This document shows, piece by piece, positions 45,901-52,664 of a DNA stretch of 64,000 bases. Source of the stretch: Subtercola boreus (GTDB lineage Bacteria; Actinomycetota; Actinomycetes; Actinomycetales; Microbacteriaceae); the NCBI RefSeq assembly GCF_003399645.1, contig NZ_NBXD01000024.1, forward strand, positions 1 through 64,000, in the 5' to 3' direction. Under the pieces are notes generated by a model. It was not told where the DNA came from and ran no database searches. It worked only from the letters and a program-made list of their open reading frames with translations. Position 1 is the stretch's first letter; every line of letters begins with the position of its first letter. Made by a program: the position numbers and the translations under genes.

Positions 45901-46618
45901 CCTGCACACCGCGGCGGGCGGTCAGGCTGCCGGCGACGGCGTCGAGCACCGGATGATCGAGGGAACGGGCATCCCACACCATCGAATCGGCGACACCCGC
46001 GAACGACGACACCACCAGACGTGGCTGAACGCTGAACCAGGGCAGATGCGAGGTGATACCGCGCAGGTGGTCGATGACGGGCTGGGGCTTGAAGACACCG
46101 TTGGTCGCGGCGAGCGCGACCACCTGCTCGGCGTCGAGGGTGATCTGGAACTGGTCGCGGAGCGCCTGAGCCAGTTCGGGGTTCACGAAGGCCGGGCCGC
46201 GGAGTTTAAGCTCGAAGTCGCGACCGTAGCGACGAACCGAAAGCGGGCGGAGCAGCAGGGGGGCGCTGAACTCCTGCTCCTCCAGCTTCCACTGGGCCAG
46301 GCCGATGGCGAGGTGCACGGAGTCGATGCCGCGAACGGCGCGGAGTTCGACGCCCTTGTCGGTGATGGCGCCGGCTGCGATGCGGGCGCTGCGGAGGGCG
46401 AGTTCGTCGCGGATGAGGCTCGACAGCAGGGTCGCGTTGCCGGTGATGAACTGGGCGAGGCCGCTCGGGTGGGTCGATGTGAGGTCGACGCGCGAACGGG
46501 GAGAGTCGTCGAAGTGGAGGAGCGGCGACAGCCCGCCGACCGCGGCGAGCTCGCTACGCCACAGGTCACGGGTGGGTTCCACCAGGTCGTCGGTCGAGAT
46601 GATCGATCCTGTCTTCAT
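42977..46618 (-). CDS. SF1 helicase-like protein with degenerate motifs and C-terminal Vsr-like nuclease-fold domain
   Basis: A 1,213-residue protein with the plan of DUF4011/AAA_11-type helicases fused to an MTES_1575-type REase-like domain. The helicase frame is clear: LDADAEQENVVAQI before the P-loop, RAKQVVAFGDP, a motif-IV region SYRAGGEDLAELVNHRFYNG and motif VI TRARRSM (about 1065). But the P-loop reads LPGTGGTQT (family PPGTGKSQT; Lys replaced, about residue 285), motif II reads LVDAGAT (family FDEAS) and the VQGxE segment is altered. The C-terminal domain keeps VVETDA but lacks the usual upstream Asp. It is probably not an active helicase. A GTG 41 codons upstream is an alternative start. 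Confidence 0.85.
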   Translation of the reverse strand: MKTGSIISTDDLVEPTRDLWRSELAAVGGLSPLLHFDDSPRSRVDLTSTHPSGLAQFITGNATLLSSLIRDELALRSARIAAGAITDKGVELRAVRGIDSVHLAIGLAQWKLEEQEFSAPLLLRPLSVRRYGRDFELKLRGPAFVNPELAQALRDQFQITLDAEQVVALAATNGVFKPQPVIDHLRGITSHLPWFSVQPRLVVSSFAGVADSMVWDARSLDHPVLDAVAGSLTARRGVQESFRPIEPTPQDSRPPSTDTLLLDADAEQENVVAQISGGNSLVVKTLPGTGGTQTIVNAVGALVAQNKRVLVVSPRRLSLRGIARRLNDVGLPGVAVSPRTLRRDLIQSIGRNEKAMQPHVSDVDEALVRLRHVLIDYRQSLSRVDPLLKVSVLDALRELARLSLLSQPPATTARLDRPSLEALASGRGRAAKTLIKAAALGEFRYGPDDSPWYGASFENAEDAAAVHATAKQIHRVDLPSLLTKAYDLVGQTHMRQFTTISELGSYLRLLLDLRETLDKFLPVVFDRSLTDIIAATGARRDSAQMTGTSRRRLRSLAKEYVRPGVHVSDINASLRRIQQQRTLWHRFAAAGIPPEVPTGLDDVQVAFQRVNEDLARLDAPLGLTGTARQLNELPINELIPLLEGLAADSEVLANLQERTALLDTLRELALDPLLTDLSQRHIPEHAVADELELAWWQSVLELMLANDRALLGANTGILDRLESDFKLVDEAHASVSGQILAWQLAETWSVGLVDHAEEATALKGLLRGDGASSASLQRVAPYLSRVLAPVWLASPYEVSEITDEIVFDAVILVDAGATTLAENAGAIRRAKQVVAFGDPVTQTPSHFEIAVAAVVQPAPRTAVVADTQSVEELAGESAMARLSEIVPTLSLTRSYRAGGEDLAELVNHRFYNGKIDSLPWAGTFLGHGSLTLHYLEGAGGMPDTETGAVESVDAEVERVVWLVMDHAQKYPRESLMVITASAKHAVRVQQAVLSAFAKRSDLSDFILKDRAEPFMVATLEQSVAQSRDRVIFSVGYGRTPHGRVLTNFGPLAKPGGERLLAVGMTRARRSMDIVSCFKPTDIDEERMTFGVVSLRQILTEAENGPNPDTFSSPGDALLIDLARRLGARGLEVAFEHRGKLTLVASYEGRAIVVETDAVVHSMSLRESLRLRPDMLKRLGWHYLRVHSFELFTDPEAVATRIASVIGVRQLAAV

Positions 46619-46834
46619 CGCTTGATCACCTCTGCCGAGCGTCGAAGAGTCGCCACGACGACCCCACACCGACGTCGCTTCGTCGGTCTCAGACGCATCA
46701 GGGTCTGAATCTCGTTTCTTATCGGCACGCCACACACGCACACCCTATGCGCCCGAACCGGGTAATCCCGGGAAGCGGGGGTGCGTTTCGCACACCGCGC
46801 GTGTCGGGCGCCCGGCGGGTGACAGAATTGGGTC

Positions 46835-47896
46835 ATGTCAGAGCCGGCGACGTCCTCGCCTCACTCCTTTGTTCCTCCCCGCCTGCGGTCTGCCCCGAAC
46901 AGCGGGGACGGCTGGGTCGAAGACGGCTCGGGCGCGAAGTTCTGGGGTCGTTTCGGAGCCGCCGGGCTGTTGGCACACGATGCCGAGCGGGGCATCCTGT
47001 TGCAGCACCGGGCCAACTGGAGTCACCACGGCGGAACCTGGGGGCTGCCCGGCGGCGCCCGGCACGAGGGTGAGACCTCCGTGCAGGGCGCGATCCGCGA
47101 GGCGAGCGAAGAGGCGGGCGTCGTCGTCGACGCGCTGCGCCTGAAGCTCACCTCCACCCTCGACCTGGGGTTCTGGAGCTACACCACCGTGGTGGTCGAC
47201 GTCACCTCAGAGTTCGACGCCGCCGTCACCGATGCCGAGAGCATCGAGGTGCGCTGGGTGCCCGTCGACGAGGTCGCAGAGTTGCCGCTTCATCCGGGTT
47301 TTGGAGCGAGCTGGCCGACCCTCCGGGCCGAACTGGGCCGGCGCTCGGTGCTCGTCGTCGATTCGGCGAACGTCGTCGGATCCCGCCCCGACGGCTGGTG
47401 GAAAGACCGCCTCGGAGCCACCGAACGCCTCGCCGCGTCCCTGCTGACGCTGAGTCGTACGGGGTTCGACGCGGCATCGCTCGGCGTGGAGGTCGAGAAC
47501 ACGAGGTGGTGGCTTGAGGTGGTGCTCGTGGTGGAGGGGCAGGCCCGCGGCGCGCAGGTTCCGGGGGGTGCGCCGGCTCCGGATGCGGCTCAGGATGCGG
47601 CTCAGGATGATCTGCCGGGCGACCCGGCCGCCGCTCCCCTGGCCGGCGGAACGCGCGCCGCCGACATCGCCGCACAGGTGCGCATCGTGGCGGCCGAACG
47701 CGACGGCGACCAGGCCATCGTGGATGCGGTGGCTGCTCTCGCGCCCGGCGCGGCGCTGCCCGGCGCAGAAACTCCTGCCGCAGCGGCCCGCGTGTTCGTC
47801 GTGACAGCCGATCGCGAGCTTGCTGCCCGCGTCACGGAGCTCGGCGCCCGCGTGCTCGGCCCTTCGTGGCTGCTCGCCCTCCTCGACACCCTCTGA
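46835..47896 (+). CDS. NUDIX hydrolase fused to a NYN/PIN-like domain
   Basis: A 353-residue two-domain protein. The N-terminal domain has a perfect NUDIX box (GGARHEGETSVQGAIREASEEAGV pattern, GX5EX7REUXEEXGU, about residues 71-94), implying pyrophosphohydrolase activity on a nucleoside-diphosphate-linked substrate. The C-terminal domain (about 170-353) begins VLVVDSANVVGSRPDGWWKDR and ends VVTADRELAARVTELGARVLGPSWLL, the acidic-residue layout of NYN/PIN-like nucleases, with a low-complexity insert in between. RBS is weak. It diverges from the helicase-like gene. Confidence 0.87.
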   Translation: MSEPATSSPHSFVPPRLRSAPNSGDGWVEDGSGAKFWGRFGAAGLLAHDAERGILLQHRANWSHHGGTWGLPGGARHEGETSVQGAIREASEEAGVVVDALRLKLTSTLDLGFWSYTTVVVDVTSEFDAAVTDAESIEVRWVPVDEVAELPLHPGFGASWPTLRAELGRRSVLVVDSANVVGSRPDGWWKDRLGATERLAASLLTLSRTGFDAASLGVEVENTRWWLEVVLVVEGQARGAQVPGGAPAPDAAQDAAQDDLPGDPAAAPLAGGTRAADIAAQVRIVAAERDGDQAIVDAVAALAPGAALPGAETPAAAARVFVVTADRELAARVTELGARVLGPSWLLALLDTL

Positions 47897-47939
47897 CGCG
47901 TAGCCGGCCGCCTGGAGGCCCGCGCGCCCGACTGGGGTT

Positions 47940-48956
47940 TCAGGTGACGGTGAGCGACACCAGGGCGTACTCGCGCACGCGGCCGAAGCGGGTGGCGCCG
48001 CAGTTGCTGAGGAGCGGCTGCGAGAGAATCTCGGCGACCGCGACCTCGATCGTCCCGCCCGCCGCACCGCCCGCTGCCGCACCGCCCTCCGCACCGCCGC
48101 AGCCCGCCGCGAGCGTCACGACGGTGACGCCATCCCCCTCGCCCGGGGCCTCGCCCAGCGGAGCGTAGGCGGCGAGGCGGTCGTCGCCGAACTGCAGCCG
48201 CGCGTAGTGCTGTGCGGCCTGAACCGCGTGCGTGAGCGAACTGCGCCCGCGAAAGAAACGCTCGTCGACGCGCCCCTCCCGCGCAAGGTCGACGACGTCG
48301 ACCGCATCCACGTCGTCGACCCGGCCGTAGTAGAGGCCCTCGGGAAGCAGCACCATCGTTCCGGCGAAGCGGTCACCGCCGAGGTGCGAGCACTCCCACG
48401 TCTCGTCGGGGAACTCCGCCGCGAGCGCCCCCACGACCGGGCGCCCCCGCACCGCGCAGCAGCGATCGTGCTTCGCGTGCGTGCACACGCCGTAGATCGG
48501 CTTCGCCGAGTGGATGCCCGTGGAGCCGTCGAGGGGAACATCGAGCAGCTGCTCCGGTGCATCCACCTCGCCCCACCGCACCTGCTCGAACCCGGGCCTC
48601 GAATCGACGAATGCCCACCGCCAGCGCGGAACAGACTGCGCCCCGCGTCGCCCGGTGCGCCTGATCGCCAGCGGACGCATGCCCGCAGCCTCGATGCGCG
48701 ACACCAGCTGCTGTCCCAGCTGCCGAGAGAGCGCGGAGGAGGTGAACGCGTTCGCACCCCACGACCCCTCTATCTCGACCAGGAACCACTGCAGCCCGCG
48801 CGATCCCGTTGCGAAGAGGGGATCGCGGCGCTCGCGGGAGCGGTCACTGCAGGGCAGCCAGTCGGGCGAACCCGTGCCGAGGTGGCGGGTCGACGACAGC
48901 GGAATCGCGAGCAACCGCGGTTCGCCGCGCAGCGCGAAGCCCCCGGAGCTCGGCAC
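47940..48956 (-). CDS. Sucrase/ferredoxin-like family protein
   Basis: About 338 residues of the Suc_Fer-like family (thioredoxin-like fold that can carry a [2Fe-2S] cluster). The key segment is YGVCTHAKHDRCCAVRGRPV, with further GxHSAKPIYG and WECSHLGGDRFAGTMVLLPEGLYYGRV. The GTG at 48956 is chosen for its RBS (ggaggg, ten bases upstream); a GTG at 49016 is also in frame. The C terminus has a Gly/Ala-rich insert. It lies downstream of the JmjC/cupin gene on the same strand and could pass electrons to an iron enzyme, which is inference. Confidence 0.85.
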   Translation of the reverse strand: MPSSGGFALRGEPRLLAIPLSSTRHLGTGSPDWLPCSDRSRERRDPLFATGSRGLQWFLVEIEGSWGANAFTSSALSRQLGQQLVSRIEAAGMRPLAIRRTGRRGAQSVPRWRWAFVDSRPGFEQVRWGEVDAPEQLLDVPLDGSTGIHSAKPIYGVCTHAKHDRCCAVRGRPVVGALAAEFPDETWECSHLGGDRFAGTMVLLPEGLYYGRVDDVDAVDVVDLAREGRVDERFFRGRSSLTHAVQAAQHYARLQFGDDRLAAYAPLGEAPGEGDGVTVVTLAAGCGGAEGGAAAGGAAGGTIEVAVAEILSQPLLSNCGATRFGRVREYALVSLTVT

Positions 48957-49089
48957 GCCCGAGCTGCCCTCCGCCGGCTGCAGCGGGAAGCGAGTCGGCG
49001 TACCGCCGGGCGTCACGGGTGACGGAGGGGGCGGAACGCGCCGAACAACGCGCCGAAGAGCGCGCCGAGCGACGCGCGGGTCAGACCGC

Positions 49090-50325
49090 TCACGCCGGCA
49101 CCACGAGACCCTCGCGGAGCAGTCGCCGCACCACCACGATCGCGGAGTCCGTGTCGAGCCCGGGCAGGGCTCCCACCGCGGTCGGCGCGCCACCGGCGAG
49201 CGCCCGCACCGCTGACGCTGCCTCGGCGGGGAGCGCGAGCACCTTCGTACCGGCGAGGATGCGCACGGTCTCGCCCGCATCCTCGACCCGTGCGCGGAGG
49301 GAGCCCCGCCACCGCACACGGCTCGTCGCCGAAAGCGCTGCGATCGCATCGACGGTCGCGAGCGGCGAGACCGGTTCGGGCTTGACGTCGGTCGCGAGAC
49401 GCCGCGCGAGCGCAGCCCCCACCGACTGCACCTGACGGGCGGCGGTGGAACGATCATCCGGAACAGCAAGTGCGGCGCGCAGAGACTCCAGCACCTGCTC
49501 GACGATCGGCTGCACCTCGGCGGGGTCGCTGAAATCGATGCCCAGCGGCAGTGAACCGCGGAGTGCCGGCGTCTTCCCGATGACCTCGAGCAGGGTGGAG
49601 GCGACATCGGCCCGCGTGTACGCCGCGATGCCGATCGTGAGGTGCACGGAGGTGCCGCCGAGCGCCTCGGCCGAGTGGATCCAGCCGCGCGGCAGGTACA
49701 GCACGTCGCCGGGCTGCAGCACGCGGTCGATGTGAGCGGCGCCGGATGCCTCGGCCGCGACGGCCGCCCGGTGGTCGCTCCAGGGCTGGTCACGCAGCGG
49801 ATCGACGTGCACCGGCCGGTGGATGCGCCACTGCTTCTCACCGCTGATCTGCAGCACGAAGACGTCGTGCACGTCGTAGTGGGGGTCGAATCCGCGTGAG
49901 GAGGCCGGGGTGATGTACGCATTCACCTGGGCCGGATGCCCGAGGTCGTCGGTCAGCCGACGGGTGAACTCCACCAGCGGCGGCCACGTGCGGTGCAGCC
50001 CCTGCAGCACGATCGTCGCGCCGCCCGCGAACTCGGCGAGCACCTTCTCGCTGCTGACCTGATCGCCCACCTCGGCCCCGAATCCGCCGGGAGCGGTGTA
50101 CGACTTCTGCGCCAGCACGGTGCCCTCGGTCGCCATGCGCATGAACGGAGTGCGGATGCCGCGTGACGTCACCAGCTCGTCGACCGCGTCGGCGCTGAAG
50201 AGGTCGTCGAAGCGCTGCGCGTCGCCGCGCGACTCGTAGACGTAGGGCTTCGTCGACCAGTAGTCGGCACCGAACGTGGGGGCGAGATCGCCGACCATGC
50301 GGGTCAGGGCAGGCAGTGCATCCAT
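49090..50325 (-). CDS. JmjC/cupin-type 2-oxoglutarate oxygenase (ribosomal oxygenase YcfD/RoxA-like)
   Basis: A 411-residue oxygenase-like protein. The iron-binding facial triad is HYD (in FDPHYDVHDVFVLQISGEKQW) plus His in YLPRGWIHSAEA, the arrangement of JmjC hydroxylases that oxidise Arg, His, Asn or Asp in proteins. A helical dimerisation region and a C-terminal winged-helix-like part (about residues 330-411, ending LLREGLVVPA) match the RoxA/YcfD plan. It is downstream of the repeat-peptide gene, separated by 92 bases with a hairpin. The natural target may be a ribosomal protein or that peptide. Confidence 0.88.
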   Translation of the reverse strand: MDALPALTRMVGDLAPTFGADYWSTKPYVYESRGDAQRFDDLFSADAVDELVTSRGIRTPFMRMATEGTVLAQKSYTAPGGFGAEVGDQVSSEKVLAEFAGGATIVLQGLHRTWPPLVEFTRRLTDDLGHPAQVNAYITPASSRGFDPHYDVHDVFVLQISGEKQWRIHRPVHVDPLRDQPWSDHRAAVAAEASGAAHIDRVLQPGDVLYLPRGWIHSAEALGGTSVHLTIGIAAYTRADVASTLLEVIGKTPALRGSLPLGIDFSDPAEVQPIVEQVLESLRAALAVPDDRSTAARQVQSVGAALARRLATDVKPEPVSPLATVDAIAALSATSRVRWRGSLRARVEDAGETVRILAGTKVLALPAEAASAVRALAGGAPTAVGALPGLDTDSAIVVVRRLLREGLVVPA

Positions 50326-50377
50326 CGGTCGTTCAGTGCTCCTGGGATAGTGGGGAAAGGTGCTTCACACACGAGAA

Positions 50378-50405
50378 AGCGCGGGCCGGTTTCCCGACCC
50401 GCGCT
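50378..50405 (-). terminator. Hairpin between the repeat-peptide gene and the JmjC gene
   Basis: A 12-bp stem (agcgcgggtcgg with ccggcccgcgct on the - strand, one G-U pair) closes a GAAA tetraloop and is followed by tttctc. It lies 12 bases after the peptide stop. It probably acts as a partial terminator, so that peptide mRNA exceeds enzyme mRNA; the effect is inferred. Confidence 0.75.
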
Positions 50406-50417
50406 CGAAATCAGGCA

Positions 50418-50675
50418 CTACGCTGATCCGTCAGCCCCACCGTCGTGGCCACCGGAGTTCGCGCCGCCATCGGCGGTACCTTCCCCGTCGTCGGCCGAGC
50501 CATCGGCTCCGCCGTCGTGGCCGTCGGGGTTTGCGCCCCCGTCAGCAGGACCTTCGCCAGCACTGGCCGAGCCATCGGCTCCGCCATCGTGCCCATTCGG
50601 GTTTGCGCCGCCATCTGCGGGACCCTCTCCGCCCGCTCCCTGTTCGGTGCTGATGTCGTCGTCGTTGATAGCCAT
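50418..50675 (-). CDS. Triple-repeat small peptide, candidate modified-peptide precursor
   Basis: An 85-residue peptide: a 15-residue leader-like start (MAINDDDISTEQGAG) then three repeats of 22 residues, each built as GEGPADGGAN, a variable PN/PD/SG pair, then GHDGGADGSA, joined by two-residue linkers (SA, DD). It has no signal peptide, no Cys, and is composed mostly of Gly, Asp, Ala, Asn and His. The RBS is strong (gagaggag) and a -10-like element lies upstream. With a JmjC oxygenase next on the strand, it resembles a RiPP precursor with several core copies. It could instead be a metal-binding or disordered protein. Confidence 0.85.
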   Translation of the reverse strand: MAINDDDISTEQGAGGEGPADGGANPNGHDGGADGSASAGEGPADGGANPDGHDGGADGSADDGEGTADGGANSGGHDGGADGSA

Positions 50676-50738
50676 AGGTGCTCCTCTCGGTACTGCGCGG
50701 CTGCCGGAGTCATTTCACAAGGCGCCGTCTGCCCTGTC

Positions 50739-50744
50739 AGAATA
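50739..50744 (-). promoter_or_regulatory. Candidate -10 element of the repeat-peptide gene
   Basis: On the - strand tattct stands about 64 bases upstream of the peptide ATG. No clear -35 hexamer is seen, so this is a position-based suggestion only. Confidence 0.35.
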
Positions 50745-50788
50745 CGCCGATCGGAGCCCGGAATGTGGCGCTTGCATAGACTGGCCCG

Positions 50789-51175
50789 ATGGGTATCCTC
50801 GCCACCGTCTTCATCGGAATCACGGCGCTTCTGCACGTGTACATCTTCGTCATGGAGAGCGTGCAGTGGCGTCGGCCCGTCGTCTGGAAACGCTTCGGAC
50901 TGGCCTCGCAGGAAGATGCCGAAACGACCGCGCCGCTCGCCTACAACCAGGGCTTCTACAACCTGTTCCTGGCCATCGGTGCCGCTCTGGGGCTCGTGCT
51001 CTACTCCCTGCCCGGAACCCACCAGGCCGGTTTCACGCTGGCCGCGTTCGCCTCGGCGTCGATCGTGCTGGCGGCGCTGGTGCTGCTGTCGACCGGGCGC
51101 GAGCGCCTGCGCGCAGCTGCACTGCAGGGCACACCGGCCCTGCTGGGCCTGGTGTTCCTGCTGATCGCGGGGTGA
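50789..51175 (+). CDS. DUF1304 family membrane protein
   Basis: A 128-residue protein with four membrane helices (ILATVFIGITALLHVYIFVME, NLFLAIGAALGLVLYSL, LAAFASASIVLAALVLLS and PALLGLVFLLIAG). The family segments LHVYIFVMESVQW and AYNQGFYNLFLAIGA are plain. Function is unknown. It diverges from the repeat-peptide gene across 113 bases. Confidence 0.9.
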   Translation: MGILATVFIGITALLHVYIFVMESVQWRRPVVWKRFGLASQEDAETTAPLAYNQGFYNLFLAIGAALGLVLYSLPGTHQAGFTLAAFASASIVLAALVLLSTGRERLRAAALQGTPALLGLVFLLIAG

Positions 51176-51209
51176 GGCGCGTCGCTGCCGGCTGCCGGCC
51201 GGGCGGGCG

Positions 51210-51365
51210 CTAGGCCTTGTTGCGGATGTAGCGCAGCAGCGTCGCGATTACACCGATGATCAGCACGGCGATACCGATGTAGATCAGAATCTTCGCTGCC
51301 TCGACGGCGATGCCGAGAACGAGAAGGATGATGCCGACGACAATGATTCCAATGAAAAGTCCCAT
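51210..51365 (-). CDS. Small two-helix membrane protein (51 residues)
   Basis: A 51-residue protein, MGLFIGIIVVGIILLVLG at the start and YIRNKA at the end, made of two hydrophobic helices around a short VEAAK turn. It fits short actinobacterial membrane proteins of unknown function. The ATG at 51365 and TAG at 51210 are clear, but the upstream purine signal is weak. It is convergent with the DUF1304 gene and divergent from the P-loop gene at 51393. Confidence 0.75.
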   Translation of the reverse strand: MGLFIGIIVVGIILLVLGIAVEAAKILIYIGIAVLIIGVIATLLRYIRNKA

Positions 51366-51392
51366 GCCTCATTATCTGCCCATTCGGTTCTC

Positions 51393-51935
51393 GTGAGTTC
51401 ACCACAGGCCGAGGGGCGGGCGGATGCTCTGCTCTCCGTTCTGCTCTCAGACCCCGTGACGCGGCACGTCGTGCTGATCGACGGCCGCTCCGGCTCGGGC
51501 AAGACCGACCTCGCGACGGCTTTGGCGGAACGGTGGCCCGCGCCGGTCGTCCTTGTGCGCCTCGATGACATCTACCCCGGCTGGGATGGCCTCGATGCAG
51601 CGAGCAGCCACATCCACGACGAACTGCTCGCGCCAGCCGCGCCACGGTGGCAGCGCTACGACTGGGCCACCGCCCGACCCGCGGAATGGTCATCCGTCGA
51701 CCCGGCCCTGCCCCTCATCGTCGAAGGCATGGGGAGCCTGAGCCGCCAGAACGCGCCCCTCGCCACCCTGCGCGTCTGGGTTGAGCTCGACGGCACCACC
51801 CGCCGCAGGCGCGCCCTCGCCCGCGACGGTTCGACCTACGAACCGCACTGGGAGCGATGGGCGGCCCAGGAGCGCGCATTCATCGCCCGCGAGAACCCCC
51901 GCGCCCTCGCCGACGTGGTCCTCACCGAACCCTGA
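51393..51935 (+). CDS. P-loop NTPase, uridine-kinase-like
   Basis: A 180-residue ATP-binding protein. Walker A is DGRSGSGKTDLAT (about residues 30-42), followed by VVLVRLDDIYPGWDGLDAAS, the metal-binding and substrate region typical of small uridine-kinase-like or (d)NMP-kinase-like proteins of actinobacteria. A lid-like Arg-rich segment (TTRRRRALARDG) precedes the C terminus. The GTG at 51393 is the first start; the actual substrate is unknown. Confidence 0.85.
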   Translation: MSSPQAEGRADALLSVLLSDPVTRHVVLIDGRSGSGKTDLATALAERWPAPVVLVRLDDIYPGWDGLDAASSHIHDELLAPAAPRWQRYDWATARPAEWSSVDPALPLIVEGMGSLSRQNAPLATLRVWVELDGTTRRRRALARDGSTYEPHWERWAAQERAFIARENPRALADVVLTEP

Positions 51936-52056
51936 CTGTTGCCTCCGGCACCCCTCGCTGAGATCCGCCGAAACCGGCTACCAGAGATGTGCGGGCAGAC
52001 CCACCCGCAGACGAATCGACCTCCGCGCATCCTTCCTGAGGACGGTTTGAGAACAG

Positions 52057-52479
52057 TCATGAGGTGGGCGGGGAAAGGACCACGACCCAGTTGGAGATCT
52101 TCGTCTGGTTCTCCGAAACCTCGCGCACCCCGTCGACGTAGAGGCGCGCTTCCCCGAGCGTCGGGGAGATGGCCCCCACCCATCCCGACGCTGAGCAAGA
52201 GGCCACAAAATCCTCCCCGCCCGACTGAACGACGAGTAAGCAATTCTCGCGAGGCCCCGGCCCGGTGTTCTTCTGAAAAGCGAAATATCGAGCATCGCCG
52301 AAGGATCCAACCAAACGAGAGCTTCCCGCGACCATGGAGGTGCTGGGGACGACCGAAGCTGGCGGCGAATCTGTTTCCGCTTCGGCGGAATCGAATACCG
52401 ATGCCGTAGAGGTACAACCGCTGAGCATGGCAACCAAGCAGGACGCTCCCACCAGAAAAGTGGCGGTCTGCAGTTTCAT
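52057..52479 (-). CDS. Putative lipoprotein of unknown function
   Basis: A 140-residue protein with a signal peptide and lipobox LSGC (residues about 19-22), then a Ser/Pro-rich tether and a small beta-rich domain (RYFAFQKNTGPGPRENCLLVV, ASGWVGAISPTLGEARLYVDGV). Two Cys residues in the domain could form a disulfide. The ATG at 52479 has a perfect aaggagg RBS. Its base composition is somewhat lower in GC than its neighbours, a mild hint of a newer gene. I do not recognise a family. Confidence 0.8.
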   Translation of the reverse strand: MKLQTATFLVGASCLVAMLSGCTSTASVFDSAEAETDSPPASVVPSTSMVAGSSRLVGSFGDARYFAFQKNTGPGPRENCLLVVQSGGEDFVASCSASGWVGAISPTLGEARLYVDGVREVSENQTKISNWVVVLSPPTS

Positions 52480-52620
52480 GATCGACGGAACCTCCTTCGC
52501 CAACACTACTTGGCATCGGCACAAAAGCAGAGGATTCTTCACTGACCACATCCGCCTCGACTGCGTCCCGGTGGTCTTCACCGAGCCCTGACGCGCCCGC
52601 TCCGCATCGGCCGCACGGGG

Positions 52621-52658
52621 CGCTTACGGATGGTTCTCGAAACTTCCATCCGTAAGCG
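52621..52658 (-). terminator. Hairpin downstream of the BNR/CBM35 glycosidase
   Basis: A 13-bp perfect stem (cgcttacggatgg with ccatccgtaagcg) and a 12-base loop lie six bases after the glycosidase stop. There is no T-tract. The symmetrical stem would work in either direction. Confidence 0.7.
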
Positions 52659-52664
52659 TGTCCC

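Noticed and set aside
49016-49090. Start of the sucrase-ferredoxin-like gene far upstream inside the JmjC gene
   Set aside because: The frame stays open upstream, but the translation there is Arg/Ser/Pro-rich shadow; a GTG with a good RBS exists at 48956.
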